64,000 nt of DNA from an uncultured Pelagibacteraceae bacterium (GCA_902610585.1 CACLWE010000004.1:1-64000); one strand, 5' to 3'; positions 38,854 to 48,634 are shown, counted from the stretch's first letter. The notes: generated by a model not told the origin, from the letters alone. Program-made: numbers and translations.

Positions 38854-40503
38854 CTATTTTTCCTTATCTCTGAATGCATTTGTTATTGGATATCGTCTGT
38901 CATACCCAAAATTTCTCTCTGAAATTTTCACACCCGGAGCTGCTTGTCGTCTTTTATATTCAGAATTATAGAGCAAATTCTGAACTTTTGTAACCAAGCT
39001 TGGCTCATAACCTTTCGAAATAATCTCGTTAATTGAACTTTCTTTTTCAACAAGTAAGTACAAAATTTTATCCAAGACATCATAGGGCGGAAGGGAATCA
39101 CTATCTTTCTGATCCTCTTTAAGTTCAGCGGTTGGCTCTTTTGTTATAATATTTTTAGGAATAACTTCCTTTGCTTTTATTGCTGAAAATGATGGAAGAT
39201 TATCGTTTCTCCATTCGGAAAGTTTATATAAATCAGATTTATAAATATCCTTAACTACTGAAAACCCTCCACACATATCTCCGTATAAAGTTGAATATCC
39301 TACTGAGACTTCTGATTTATTGCCATTAGTAACTACCATATGGCCAAACTTGTTTGAATAGGCCATTAATATTGCGCCTCTAGTTCTTGATTGGATATTT
39401 TCTTCTGTAATATCTTTTTCTTTACCTGCAAATAAATTTGAAAGAGTGCTATCGTATGAGTTTACGATATCTTTTATAGAAACACTTATTAACTCAATAC
39501 CTAATTTTTTGCCTAGCTGATTTGCATCCTCATTACTTTCCTCGCTTGTAAACTGTGATGGCATTAAAATGCCTTTTACTCTTTCAGGTCCTAGTGCATC
39601 GGTTGCGACAACCGCGCTAAATGCACTATCTATACCTCCTGAAATACCAATGACAACTCCTGGAAATTTATTTTTTTCTACATAGTCTCTTAGCCCAAGC
39701 ATAAGATTGGAATAGACAATATCGTGCTTGTCACTACTGAAAGATGCCTCTTCTTCAATATCAAAAGTCTTAGTATTGAGGTTGAATGTATATTCCTTAC
39801 TTTCTTCAACACAGTATTTAAATTTAGAAATTACCTTTTTTTGATCACATAAGAATGATGATCCGTCAAAAACTATCTCATCTTGACCTCCAACTTGATT
39901 TACATAAATCAAAGGAGCATCAATAGAGCTTGCAAAACCAAGTGCTTTTTTTTCTCTTTCCTCAATTTTATTTATATCAAATGGAGATGCATTTAATGAT
40001 ACTCCCAAATCAATTTCATTTTTATCAATCTCAACAATTGTATCGTTCACCCATATGTCCTCACAAATAAATAAACCCAATTTAATTCCATTGAATTCGA
40101 TTATGCTGACTTTCTCTCCATTTGAGAAAATTCTTTTTTCATCAAATACTCCATAGTTTGGCAAAGCCATTTTGTGATGTTTATGTAAGATCTTACCCTT
40201 TTTAATTACTAGAGCTGTATTGAACAGTTTGCTCTCTTCCAAAAAAGGAGTACCTATGATTATTGTTGAATTACTATTTTTAGAAAAATTCAAAATATCT
40301 GAGATTGCATTATTAACTTTTTCCATAAAAGCTGGTTTTAAAACCAAATCTTCTGGTGGGTAACCTGTGAGCATTAACTCAGAGAAAATTATGAGGTCAG
40401 ATTTATTGCTTTCAATATGATCAATCACAATTTGTTTATTCTTATCAATATTTCCCACTTGTGGGTTGGACTGAACGATTAATATGGAGGTTTTTTCTGT
40501 CAT
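38854..40503 (-). CDS. nadE: Glutamine-dependent NAD+ synthetase
   Basis: The last step of NAD synthesis. The 549-residue protein is a fusion of an N-terminal nitrilase-type glutaminase and a C-terminal synthetase. The glutaminase triad is visible as E in FSELMLTGYPPEDL, K in HHKMALPNYGVFDEKR and C in LFICEDIW. The synthetase P-loop reads GISGGIDSAFSAVVA. The C-terminal PPYDVLDKILY and KISERNFGYDRRYP complete the family pattern. It starts the gapless run nadE-gltX-cysS-cimA. Confidence 0.96.
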   Translation of the reverse strand: MTEKTSILIVQSNPQVGNIDKNKQIVIDHIESNKSDLIIFSELMLTGYPPEDLVLKPAFMEKVNNAISDILNFSKNSNSTIIIGTPFLEESKLFNTALVIKKGKILHKHHKMALPNYGVFDEKRIFSNGEKVSIIEFNGIKLGLFICEDIWVNDTIVEIDKNEIDLGVSLNASPFDINKIEEREKKALGFASSIDAPLIYVNQVGGQDEIVFDGSSFLCDQKKVISKFKYCVEESKEYTFNLNTKTFDIEEEASFSSDKHDIVYSNLMLGLRDYVEKNKFPGVVIGISGGIDSAFSAVVATDALGPERVKGILMPSQFTSEESNEDANQLGKKLGIELISVSIKDIVNSYDSTLSNLFAGKEKDITEENIQSRTRGAILMAYSNKFGHMVVTNGNKSEVSVGYSTLYGDMCGGFSVVKDIYKSDLYKLSEWRNDNLPSFSAIKAKEVIPKNIITKEPTAELKEDQKDSDSLPPYDVLDKILYLLVEKESSINEIISKGYEPSLVTKVQNLLYNSEYKRRQAAPGVKISERNFGYDRRYPITNAFRDKEK

Positions 40504-40518
40504 TTGACTGATCTTACA

Positions 40519-40533
40519 ACTAAATAATTTAGT
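40519..40533. repeat. 15-bp palindrome in the DAHP synthase-nadE gap
   Basis: ACTAAAT-A-ATTTAGT is a perfect inverted repeat in the 35-base gap between the DAHP synthase stop and the nadE start. It could be a weak stem or a protein site, but in such AT-rich DNA chance is a fair explanation. Confidence 0.3.
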
Positions 40534-40538
40534 CGCAA

Positions 40539-41918
40539 TTACTTAGCAATCGTAATCTTTGAATTATGTGGTTCTTGGGACTCTCTGAGCTTGTCAGATA
40601 TTAAAAATGCAAGTTCAAGTGCTTGATTTGCATTCAGCCTTGGGTCACAGTGGGTATGATATCGTGCTGAAAGATCTTCATCCTTAATGGCTTGAGCGCC
40701 ACCAATACATTCAGTTACATTTTGACCTGTCATTTCTAAATGTACTCCACCTGGGTATGTTCCCATTTGATGATGAATATCAAAAAATGTCTCGACTTCT
40801 TTGAGAACACTTTCAAATGGCCTTGTTTTAAAGCCTGAATTAGCTTTCATGGTGTTACCGTGCATTGGATCACAAGACCAAACTAAATTATGATCTGAAT
40901 TTAAGAACGGTTGTATAAGCTTTGGTAACTTTTCATTAATAGTCTCAGAACCAAATCGACAAATTAATGTTATTTTTCCAGCCTCATTCTCAGGGTTTAG
41001 TATATCAAGAAGCTTTTTCAACTCCTCAGGATCTAAAGATGGTCCACATTTAATTCCAATTGGATTTTTAATCCCTCTGCAGAATTCTACATGTGCTCCG
41101 TCAGGCTGTCTGGTGCGATCACCAATCCAAACCATGTGAGCTGATGTGTCATAAACTTCACCTGATGTACTATCAAGCCGCGTCAGACATTCTTCATAAG
41201 GAAGCAATAGAGCCTCGTGACTTGTAAAGAAGTCAACACTTCTTAAACGTTTTGTATTTCTTGAAGAAATTCCAATAGCTTCCATAAAAGATAACGTATC
41301 CGAAATTTTATTCGCTAGTTCTCTAAATTTCTTTCCTTGAGAACTTTCATCTACGAATCCCATATTCCATTGATGAACTTTATTTAAATCTGAAAATCCA
41401 CCTTTGGCAAATGCTCTTAATAAATTAAGTGTAGCAGCTGATTGTGTGTAGGCTCTGATCATACGATCAGGGTCGGGAACTCTCGCATCTTCTGTAAAGT
41501 CCATATCATTTATAATGTCACCTTTATAGCTATCTAACTCAATACCATCGATTTCTTCTTTTGGAGCGCTTCGTGGTTTTGCAAACTGACCTGCCATTCT
41601 TCCAACTTTTACAACAGGGCAATTACCTGCAGCGGTTAATGTGACTGACATTTGTAATAATACTTTAAATGTATCTCTTATGTAATCTGCATTGAAATCA
41701 TCAAAACTTTCTGCACAATCACCACCTTGCAATAAAAATGCTTTACCCTCTGAAACTTTGGCAAGATTTCTTTTTAAATCTCTTGCCTCACCTGCAAAAA
41801 CAAGTGGCGGGTAAGATCTTAACTGATCCTCAGTTTTTTCTAATTTCTTGACATCTGGATACTCTGGCAAATGCTTAGCCTCGTAATTTCTCCAACTGTT
41901 AACAGACCATTTCTTCAT
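40539..41918 (-). CDS. Class II 3-deoxy-7-phosphoheptulonate synthase
   Basis: The first step of the shikimate pathway, joining erythrose 4-phosphate and phosphoenolpyruvate. The 459-residue protein is of the plant-like type II family. It shows GKAFLLQGGDCAESFDDF with the metal cysteine, KVGRMAGQFAKPRS, WIGDRTRQPDGAHVEFCRGI, IKCGPSLDPEELKKLL, WSCDPMHGN and HLEMTGQNVTEC. No chorismate-mutase fusion is present. It lies 35 bases before nadE; a 15-bp palindrome sits in the gap. Confidence 0.95.
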   Translation of the reverse strand: MKKWSVNSWRNYEAKHLPEYPDVKKLEKTEDQLRSYPPLVFAGEARDLKRNLAKVSEGKAFLLQGGDCAESFDDFNADYIRDTFKVLLQMSVTLTAAGNCPVVKVGRMAGQFAKPRSAPKEEIDGIELDSYKGDIINDMDFTEDARVPDPDRMIRAYTQSAATLNLLRAFAKGGFSDLNKVHQWNMGFVDESSQGKKFRELANKISDTLSFMEAIGISSRNTKRLRSVDFFTSHEALLLPYEECLTRLDSTSGEVYDTSAHMVWIGDRTRQPDGAHVEFCRGIKNPIGIKCGPSLDPEELKKLLDILNPENEAGKITLICRFGSETINEKLPKLIQPFLNSDHNLVWSCDPMHGNTMKANSGFKTRPFESVLKEVETFFDIHHQMGTYPGGVHLEMTGQNVTECIGGAQAIKDEDLSARYHTHCDPRLNANQALELAFLISDKLRESQEPHNSKITIAK

Positions 41919-42001
41919 ATTTTTTAAATATTCGTTTTGCGGGCTTTATAGTACTAAATAAAGTAAAATACTAGAGTTTCAGTAAAATACATTGATTTTA
42001 C

Positions 42002-42682
42002 TTAGTTTATTGCTCCTAAGGTATCTATCCCAGCACTTATTTTTGCTGCTACATCTTCCTGGTCGAGTTTTTTGGTTTGCTGATATTGTGGATGAGCGAG
42101 TGTTGCTAAATCTTTTGCTTTAGCCAATGCAAGCTCCATTAACTTTTCATGTTCAGTTACTTCATCTAAATAACCTGGAGCAATAGCATCTTCTATTGAA
42201 TACATTTCAGCATTTAATAGTGCTCTCTGCTTGTGTGGTTTTGTCAGTTTAAATTTTGCAAGTTCTAGTATTGGTGTTGGAATAATCATGTTATTTCGTA
42301 ATTCGTTAGCTCCAATTTTAAAGTCGCCTTTAATTCCTATGCGGTGATCACAGCTACAAAGTAAAAAAGCACCAAGCGCGATTGCGTGTCCGCTGCAAGC
42401 TGCAACAATCGGTCTTGGAAAAGTAAAAATTTTTAATAACAAGTTAAAACCACTTTTAACCATTTCAGCAGCATTTTCTGGACTTGACATCATAACTTTT
42501 AAATCAAACCCAGCAGAAAACATTCCTTCTCGACCTGTTATTAAAACAGAACCTTTATCAGATGGAACTTGATCTAATATCTCACTAAAATTTTTTATCA
42601 TATCAGGAGAGAATACATTTACTTTACCATCATCCATTTGAATGATTGAAACATCTCCATCTGATCTTAAAGTTACTGTCAT
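42002..42682 (-). CDS. Enoyl-CoA hydratase/isomerase family protein
   Basis: A 226-residue crotonase-fold protein. The oxyanion segments GREGMFSAGFDLKVMM and AACSGHAIALGAFLLCSCDHRI are conserved in pattern, but the two glutamates of classical enoyl-CoA hydratases are not evident (the second active-site region reads GANELRNNM). It may therefore be an isomerase, hydrolase or another crotonase activity. The protein is shorter than the usual 255-260 residues at the C-terminus. It is flanked by DAHP synthase and an exported hydrolase without obvious pathway context. Confidence 0.8.
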   Translation of the reverse strand: MTVTLRSDGDVSIIQMDDGKVNVFSPDMIKNFSEILDQVPSDKGSVLITGREGMFSAGFDLKVMMSSPENAAEMVKSGFNLLLKIFTFPRPIVAACSGHAIALGAFLLCSCDHRIGIKGDFKIGANELRNNMIIPTPILELAKFKLTKPHKQRALLNAEMYSIEDAIAPGYLDEVTEHEKLMELALAKAKDLATLAHPQYQQTKKLDQEDVAAKISAGIDTLGAIN

Positions 42683-42736
42683 ATATTTAATTTTAGATAA
42701 AAGTATAATTTATAATAGATATAAATTTTATATTTT

Positions 42737-43807
42737 CTAGTTTTTTAGAATAAAATTATTTATTAAATTTGCTAGTTCAGGACCAGCCTCTTCTTGGCAG
42801 AAATGTCCAACTCCTTCCAAAGTAACAACAGTCGGATTCGGTATCCTAGTCAAAAAATCTTCCTTCATAGTTATTGTTATTCGTTCATTACCTCCAAACG
42901 CCACAAGAAAAGGTTTATCCCATTTTTCATAAACATCTTTCCAGTATTTCTCATTTTCGGATAATTGTGTTGGAATAAAATAAGCCATTACATGAGCTCC
43001 TGCTTTGTATTTACCTGAAGGATACGGTGCTTCATAAGCTCTGATTTGCTCATCAGATAGCTCTAAACGCCCAAAGGTAGAAATAATTCCTGATACATCC
43101 ATATCATCCGAGTAATACGAATGTGCAATCCATTTTGAAAACATTCTCATACCTTCAAGTGGTGATGACTCTTCCAACATTAGTGCTTTATCGGCGGCTG
43201 TCTTAAGTTCCTCAAAAGTGACCTCTCCATTCCACCAGACCATAAACTTTAAGAAATTTTCAAACAACCATGCCGCTATTCCATCTCTAGCAGCCATGCC
43301 TGTATTTGACACAACAACTCTTGCAAAACGATCAGGCATCTCAGCTACAACCCTAAGTCCGATCATACCTCCCCAATCTTGTCCAAAGAATGTGGCTTCT
43401 CTTAAATCAAGTTGCCCAACCAACGCCTTCATGGTGTTGATATGAAACTCATAACTATAGTCATTTTTAGATATAAATTTATCTGACTTTCCAAATCCTA
43501 CTAAGTCAGGAACAATAACTCTATGACCTGCGTCAGTTAAAACCGGTATCATTGTTCGAAATATATAACTCCAAGTCGGCAAGCCATGAAGAAGGAAAAC
43601 TGGATCACCGTCTTTAGGCCCTTCGTCGAGGTAATGAATTCTTAAACCGTCAATTTCAATATAATTTGGATCAAACGGATAATCTTCTAGATTTTCAAAT
43701 TGTGTGTCAGGCGTTCTCAAAATACCTGGTGATACTTCATATGCTTGAATGAAACTTATTGCATTAAAAAAAAATAAAAAAATAAGAGTGCTTATTTTTG
43801 ACAACAT
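42737..43807 (-). CDS. Exported haloalkane-dehalogenase-like alpha/beta hydrolase
   Basis: The 356-residue protein begins with a signal peptide (about residues 1-22, ending SFIQA), so it is predicted to act in the periplasm. The rest follows subfamily I haloalkane dehalogenases: HGLPTWSYIFRTMIPVL, the nucleophile elbow FGQDWGG with D144 and the halide-side W145, and the catalytic histidine at H335 (GVGHFCQEEAG). Where the family carries its acidic relay residue, this protein reads GGNERIT (N307-E308) instead of an aspartate. It could be a dehalogenase with a Glu relay or a hydrolase with another substrate. No other dehalogenation gene is nearby. Confidence 0.8.
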   Translation of the reverse strand: MLSKISTLIFLFFFNAISFIQAYEVSPGILRTPDTQFENLEDYPFDPNYIEIDGLRIHYLDEGPKDGDPVFLLHGLPTWSYIFRTMIPVLTDAGHRVIVPDLVGFGKSDKFISKNDYSYEFHINTMKALVGQLDLREATFFGQDWGGMIGLRVVAEMPDRFARVVVSNTGMAARDGIAAWLFENFLKFMVWWNGEVTFEELKTAADKALMLEESSPLEGMRMFSKWIAHSYYSDDMDVSGIISTFGRLELSDEQIRAYEAPYPSGKYKAGAHVMAYFIPTQLSENEKYWKDVYEKWDKPFLVAFGGNERITITMKEDFLTRIPNPTVVTLEGVGHFCQEEAGPELANLINNFILKN

Positions 43808-43848
43808 TTAAACAAAGATAATATGTTGTCAGTTTTTGTGTCAATAAA

Positions 43849-45672
43849 TTATTCTACTGTAACAGACTTAGCAAGATTTCTTGGCTGATCGACATCATTG
43901 CCAAGCTCAACTGCCGTGTAATAGGCAAGCATATGAATGGGAACTGAATAAACGATTGCTTCAATTGATTTAGGACATTTTGGTAAACGAAAAACTTCCC
44001 AAATATTTTCAGAATTTGACTCTAATGTTTCATCGTCTGTTATCATTAATATTTTACCTCCACGAGCAATAACTTCTTGTATGTTTGAAATTGTTTTATG
44101 AAAAAGTGGACCCGGTGGGACAATACAAACAACTGGCAAATCTTTTTCAATTAGAGCAAGTGGACCATGTTTCATTTCACCTGCAGGATATCCTTCTGCG
44201 TGAATATATGATATTTCTTTAAACTTTAATGCTCCTTCCAATGCCAATGGAAACGCAGTACCGCGGCCAAGATACATTACACCCTTGGCATTTATAATTG
44301 CTTTTGCTGTGTCTTTTAGTGAATAAGATCTCTCAATTGCTTGTTCAAGCAATAGAGGTGCTTGCATAATCTCCTTGCATAATTTTTTATTTTCCTCAAC
44401 AGACATGAATTTTTTTGCTGATGCTAAATGAATTGATAGAGATAAAAGTGCTGATAATTGAGCGGTAAATGCCTTAGTTGAAGCAACTCCTATTTCTGCT
44501 CCTGCCTTAGTATAAATACAGTGATCACTATCTCTTGCTATTGAACTATTTTTAACATTCACAATACTCAACGTCTGAATTTTTTGCTTTCTACAATAAT
44601 CTAATGCAGCTTTAGTATCGGCGGTTTCACCAGATTGAGAGACAAATATACATAATGCATTTGAATCAATTACTGGATCACGATAACGAAACTCTGATGC
44701 CATATCGCATTCAACTGGTGTCCTTGCATATTGTTCAAAATAATATTTTCCCACCAAACATGAGTAATAAGCTGTTCCACAAGCAATCAGATAAATCTTT
44801 GAAATTTTATCAAAATTTAAATTGATATTTGAAATTGTGATTGTGCCCTTATCGTAATCTATAAATTTTCGAAATGTTTCACCTACTGCATGAGGGTGTT
44901 CATGTATTTCTTTCTCCATAAAATGTTTATAAGGACCTTTTGAAACTTCTGACTCGTTTATTCCTATTTCAACAAATTCTCTATTCGCTCTTTCGCCCTC
45001 CAGGTTATAAATTTCTATACTTTCTTTGTTTAATACTGTTATATCCCCGTCTTCCAAGTAACACACTTTATTTGCAACTGAACTTAGTGCAATCGAGTCA
45101 GATCCTATTGAATTGCCAACTCCATTTGTACCTGCAACAAGTGGACTTCCATTCTTAGCGCCATAAATGGTATCCTCACTATCACTAAAAATAATTGCTA
45201 GTGCATATGATCCCTCTAGAGAAGAAATTGTCTTTTGAACACTCTCCAGATGGCTCAGACCTTCCTTTAGATAAAACGTTAATAATGCAGTGATTACTTC
45301 AGAGTCAGTGTCAGACTCAAAATGGTAATCTTTAACCTCCTTTAATTTTTTTAATTCTGCAGCATTTTCAATTATTCCATTATGTACAAGCGATACCGAG
45401 GTTGATGAATGGGGGTGAGCATTTTTATCAGAAGGTTCCCCATGAGTAGCCCAACGAGTATGACCTATTCCTGTATTGCCATCAAATTGATCTTTCTGAA
45501 GAGCGTAAATCAAATTATCAAGCTTGCCTTTTACTTTTCTTTGATTGATCTTATTGGCAGTATTTATTGCAATGCCAGCAGAGTCGTAACCACGATATTC
45601 TAATTTCCTTAATGCATTTATAATGTTCGAGGACACATTCTCTTTAGAAGCTATACCAATGATACCGCACAT
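43849..45672 (-). CDS. glmS: Glutamine--fructose-6-phosphate aminotransferase
   Basis: Makes glucosamine 6-phosphate for peptidoglycan and LPS. The 607 residues comprise an N-terminal Ntn glutaminase with Cys2 nucleophile (MCGIIGIAS, RKLEYRGYDSAG, GHTRWATHG) and two SIS sugar-isomerase domains (IACGTAYYSC, VSQSGETADT). The canonical C-terminus DQPRNLAKSVTVE is present. No glmS ribozyme is seen. Its start overlaps the glmU stop by one base, so the two steps of UDP-GlcNAc synthesis are coupled. Confidence 0.98.
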   Translation of the reverse strand: MCGIIGIASKENVSSNIINALRKLEYRGYDSAGIAINTANKINQRKVKGKLDNLIYALQKDQFDGNTGIGHTRWATHGEPSDKNAHPHSSTSVSLVHNGIIENAAELKKLKEVKDYHFESDTDSEVITALLTFYLKEGLSHLESVQKTISSLEGSYALAIIFSDSEDTIYGAKNGSPLVAGTNGVGNSIGSDSIALSSVANKVCYLEDGDITVLNKESIEIYNLEGERANREFVEIGINESEVSKGPYKHFMEKEIHEHPHAVGETFRKFIDYDKGTITISNINLNFDKISKIYLIACGTAYYSCLVGKYYFEQYARTPVECDMASEFRYRDPVIDSNALCIFVSQSGETADTKAALDYCRKQKIQTLSIVNVKNSSIARDSDHCIYTKAGAEIGVASTKAFTAQLSALLSLSIHLASAKKFMSVEENKKLCKEIMQAPLLLEQAIERSYSLKDTAKAIINAKGVMYLGRGTAFPLALEGALKFKEISYIHAEGYPAGEMKHGPLALIEKDLPVVCIVPPGPLFHKTISNIQEVIARGGKILMITDDETLESNSENIWEVFRLPKCPKSIEAIVYSVPIHMLAYYTAVELGNDVDQPRNLAKSVTVE

Positions 45673-46973
45673 TACTTTTTTCCTTTTTTATTTGACCAAT
45701 TTTTTACCATCTTTTGAGATGATCTTTCAACCGCAAGACTGTTCTCAACTACATGTTTAGTTATAGTTGAACCAGAACCAATATATGCATTCTTTCCTAC
45801 AATTAACGGGGCAACTAAAGATGAGTTTGAGCCTATAAATGCTTTATCTTTGATAACTGTTTTAAATTTTGAGGTACCATCGTAATTGCAAGTAATAGTG
45901 CCAGCTCCCACATTAACTTTTTTACCTATTTCTGTGTCACCTATATATGACAAGTGATTAACTTTTGACCCCTTATCTATTTTTGAATTTTTGATCTCTA
46001 CAAAATTACCAATCTTAGCATTATCAGATATTTTTGTACCTGGTCTTATTCTTGCATAAGGTCCAATACTGACTTCATTTCCAATTTTACAATCTTCAAT
46101 ATGACTGAATGCGTGAATTTCAGTATTATTACCAATAACGACGTTTTTGCCGATGATCACAAATGGATGAATTGTAACGTCTTTTCCAATTTTAGTATCT
46201 TTGGATAAATAAACAGTATCAGGATCTCTCATGGTCACTCCTGCAGTAAGGTGCTTGGATCTCAATTCATTTTGGATTACTTTTTCAGCCATCGCTAAAT
46301 CATTCTTGTCATTTACGCCCATAACTTCTGTCTCAGATGTTTCTATCGGATTAACTTTTACACCTTTTCTAAATGCCAGATTAAATATATCAGTTAAATA
46401 AAATTCTTTCTTCTTATTATTATTATTTAATTTAGGTAACAAAGAGCCTAATAGCTTTGTCTCGATAGCAAAGACTCCTGAATTGCATAAGTAGTAATTT
46501 TCGTTTTTCTCTAGCTCTTTTTGCTCAACCACTTGACTGATCAAGCCATCTGTACCTAATATAACTTTACCGTAGTTATTTCTTTCTTCTTTATTGAAAC
46601 ATAATAAGTTAACTTTATTGGTCTTGATTTTTGAGACATTAAGAATGGTTTTATGTTTTATAAGAGGGACGTCGCCATAAAGAACTAAAGCTACTGAATC
46701 TTTTTTAAGACTTTTTATAGCAGACTTTATTGCATCGCCTGTACCATTCTGTTTTTTTTGAATAACAATATTTAAATTGTTATAGTTTTTAAAATTGTCT
46801 TTAATTTGGTTGTTTACAACAAGATGAATTCTTTTTGGCTTCAATCTATTTGATGCTTCAATCACATAATCAATTATTTGCTTACCACCCAATTCGTGAA
46901 GTATTTTGGGTTTGCTTGATTTCATCCTTGTGCCTTTACCTGCGGCAAGTATTATAATCTCTAAATTTTTCAT
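45672..46973 (-). CDS. glmU: Bifunctional UDP-N-acetylglucosamine pyrophosphorylase/glucosamine-1-phosphate acetyltransferase
   Basis: The last two steps to UDP-GlcNAc. The N-terminal half has the nucleotidyltransferase signature ILAAGKGTRMKSSKPKILHE and QKKQNGTGDAI. From about residue 245 the C-terminal half is a left-handed beta helix of hexapeptide repeats (IGKDVTIHPFVIIGKNVVIG), with the acetyl-CoA site NVGAGTITCNYDGTSKFKT. At 433 residues it is slightly shorter than the usual 450-460. It is divergent from gph and coupled to glmS. Confidence 0.96.
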   Translation of the reverse strand: MKNLEIIILAAGKGTRMKSSKPKILHELGGKQIIDYVIEASNRLKPKRIHLVVNNQIKDNFKNYNNLNIVIQKKQNGTGDAIKSAIKSLKKDSVALVLYGDVPLIKHKTILNVSKIKTNKVNLLCFNKEERNNYGKVILGTDGLISQVVEQKELEKNENYYLCNSGVFAIETKLLGSLLPKLNNNNKKKEFYLTDIFNLAFRKGVKVNPIETSETEVMGVNDKNDLAMAEKVIQNELRSKHLTAGVTMRDPDTVYLSKDTKIGKDVTIHPFVIIGKNVVIGNNTEIHAFSHIEDCKIGNEVSIGPYARIRPGTKISDNAKIGNFVEIKNSKIDKGSKVNHLSYIGDTEIGKKVNVGAGTITCNYDGTSKFKTVIKDKAFIGSNSSLVAPLIVGKNAYIGSGSTITKHVVENSLAVERSSQKMVKNWSNKKGKK

Positions 46974-47043
46974 TGAATTTTTTTTGGAAAATAACCAATA
47001 TGCCTTTAATTGTATCGTAAAATTTTATTTCAGAGATTTACCC

Positions 47044-47715
47044 ATGAAAATGAATTTAAAAAATAAGAAACTCTTCATATTTGACCTGGATGGAACTCTA
47101 GTTGATACAGCTCCAGATTTTAAGAACTCACTTAATTATATGCTTTCAGAGCTGAATGAACCGCTAGTCACATTGGAGGAAATAAGGAATTTAGTTGGTT
47201 ATGGAGCTCGAGAATTAATAAGAAGAACTGTGGTAACAAAAAATATTTCTCATGATGATGATAAAATTAATGAGATGTTAAAAATATTTCTGCTTCACTA
47301 TACTCACAATATTGATGACGATAGTGTATTATTTGAAAATGTTGAAACGGTATTAAAGCTCATAAAATCTAAAAAATTAAAGTTGGCAGTTTGTACAAAT
47401 AAAATGGAAAAGCTCAGCAATATGTTATTAGAAAAACTTGGAGTCTTGCATTACTTTGACTATCTAGTTGGTGGAGATACGTTTGCAAAAAGTAAGCCTG
47501 ACCCATTTCCATTGATCGAAATATGTAAAAAATTAAGTGTAAGTGAAAATGAGTCAATAATGATTGGTGATAGTGCAACAGACTTAAATGCAGGTCATAA
47601 TGCAAATATGCCAGTTGTTTTGGTGGGTTATGGATATACTGATAATAAAAATATTTACAATGATGCTGATTTAGTTATAAACAATTTTTCTCAATTAACG
47701 GAATTAATCGAATAG
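47044..47715 (+). CDS. gph: Phosphoglycolate phosphatase (HAD family)
   Basis: The ORF track starts at 46906 inside glmU, but the ATG at 47044 after an AGAGA site gives a normal 223-residue HAD hydrolase. Motif I is FDLDGTLVDTAPDF, the helical cap follows, motif II contains VCTNK, and motifs III/IV read GDTFAKSKPDP and MIGDSATDLNAGHNAN. The cap and VDTAPD segment match the Gph/PGP type that clears 2-phosphoglycolate. Other sugar phosphates are possible substrates. The SDR gene follows nine bases later with its own strong RBS. Confidence 0.9.
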   Translation: MKMNLKNKKLFIFDLDGTLVDTAPDFKNSLNYMLSELNEPLVTLEEIRNLVGYGARELIRRTVVTKNISHDDDKINEMLKIFLLHYTHNIDDDSVLFENVETVLKLIKSKKLKLAVCTNKMEKLSNMLLEKLGVLHYFDYLVGGDTFAKSKPDPFPLIEICKKLSVSENESIMIGDSATDLNAGHNANMPVVLVGYGYTDNKNIYNDADLVINNFSQLTELIE

Positions 47716-47724
47716 GAGTTATAC

Positions 47725-48627
47725 ATGACAATTAGTTTTGACGATAAAGTTGCAATAGTCACAGGTGCAGGCGGTGGTCTTGGACGATGTCACGCATTAG
47801 AATTTGCAAAAAGAGGAGCTAAAGTTGTCGTAAATGACTTAGGTGGTTCTGTTGATGGTACTGGTGGATCAAGTGAAGCTGCTGATAAAGTAGTTGATGA
47901 AATAAAAGCCATGGGTGGTGAGGCAATTTCTAACGGATCAAGTGTAACAGACAAGGTAGGCGTGAAGAAATTAGTTGATGATACAATGGCTGCCTTTGGT
48001 CGTGTTGATATTTTAGTAAATAATGCAGGTGTTCTAAGAGACAAATCGTTTGCAAAAGTAACACTTGATGATTTCGAATTTGTAGTAAACGTTCACATGA
48101 TGGGTTCTGTTTATTGTACGAAAGCGGTTTGGCCAATTATGACAGAACAAAATTATGGAAGAATAATCATGACATCTTCGTCATCTGGTGTATTTGGAAA
48201 TTTTGGACAATCAAATTACGGTGCAGCTAAAATGGGAGTTGTTGGACTAATGAATACTCTTAAAATTGAAGGTATGAAATATAATATTAGAGTAAATTCT
48301 CTAATTCCTGTTGCGGCAACACGAATGACAGAAAATTTAGGAATGCCAGATGCAGTTTTCGATAGTTTAAAACCGGAAACTGTTTCACCTGCAGTCATGT
48401 TTATGGCATCAGAAGACGCACCGAATGGTGCGATGATATCAGCCGGTGCTGGTGTATTTGCTTCTGCAGAGATAGTTCATTCACAAGGTGTTGCTCTTAA
48501 AGGCGATGAGCTTAATGCAGATATGTTAGCTGAAAAATGGGCTGAAGCATCGAATATGGATGGTGGTAAGGCTCTCAAAACAGGCGCAGAGCATACAGCT
48601 CACATATTTAAAAAACTGGCTGAATAA
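47725..48627 (+). CDS. Short-chain dehydrogenase related to (3R)-hydroxyacyl-CoA dehydrogenase
   Basis: A 300-residue SDR with nucleotide motif TGAGGGLGRCHALEFAKRGA followed by VVVNDLGG, NNAGVLRD, and a catalytic Ser-Tyr-Lys set in MTSSSSGVFGNFGQSNYGAAK. The VNDLGGSVDGTGGSS stretch and overall order match the dehydrogenase domain of peroxisomal multifunctional enzyme type 2 and its bacterial relatives. NAD(H)-dependent oxidation of (3R)-hydroxyacyl-CoA is therefore likely. A GGAGT site precedes the ATG. It lies next to a pair of acyl-CoA dehydrogenases in opposite orientation, which supports a beta-oxidation role. Confidence 0.88.
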   Translation: MTISFDDKVAIVTGAGGGLGRCHALEFAKRGAKVVVNDLGGSVDGTGGSSEAADKVVDEIKAMGGEAISNGSSVTDKVGVKKLVDDTMAAFGRVDILVNNAGVLRDKSFAKVTLDDFEFVVNVHMMGSVYCTKAVWPIMTEQNYGRIIMTSSSSGVFGNFGQSNYGAAKMGVVGLMNTLKIEGMKYNIRVNSLIPVAATRMTENLGMPDAVFDSLKPETVSPAVMFMASEDAPNGAMISAGAGVFASAEIVHSQGVALKGDELNADMLAEKWAEASNMDGGKALKTGAEHTAHIFKKLAE

Positions 48628-48634
48628 AATTTAT

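Noticed and set aside
46906-47043. N-terminal extension of the phosphatase to 269 residues.
   Set aside because: It lies inside the glmU start region on the other strand and adds residues unknown in the family; the ATG at 47044 has an RBS and the right length.
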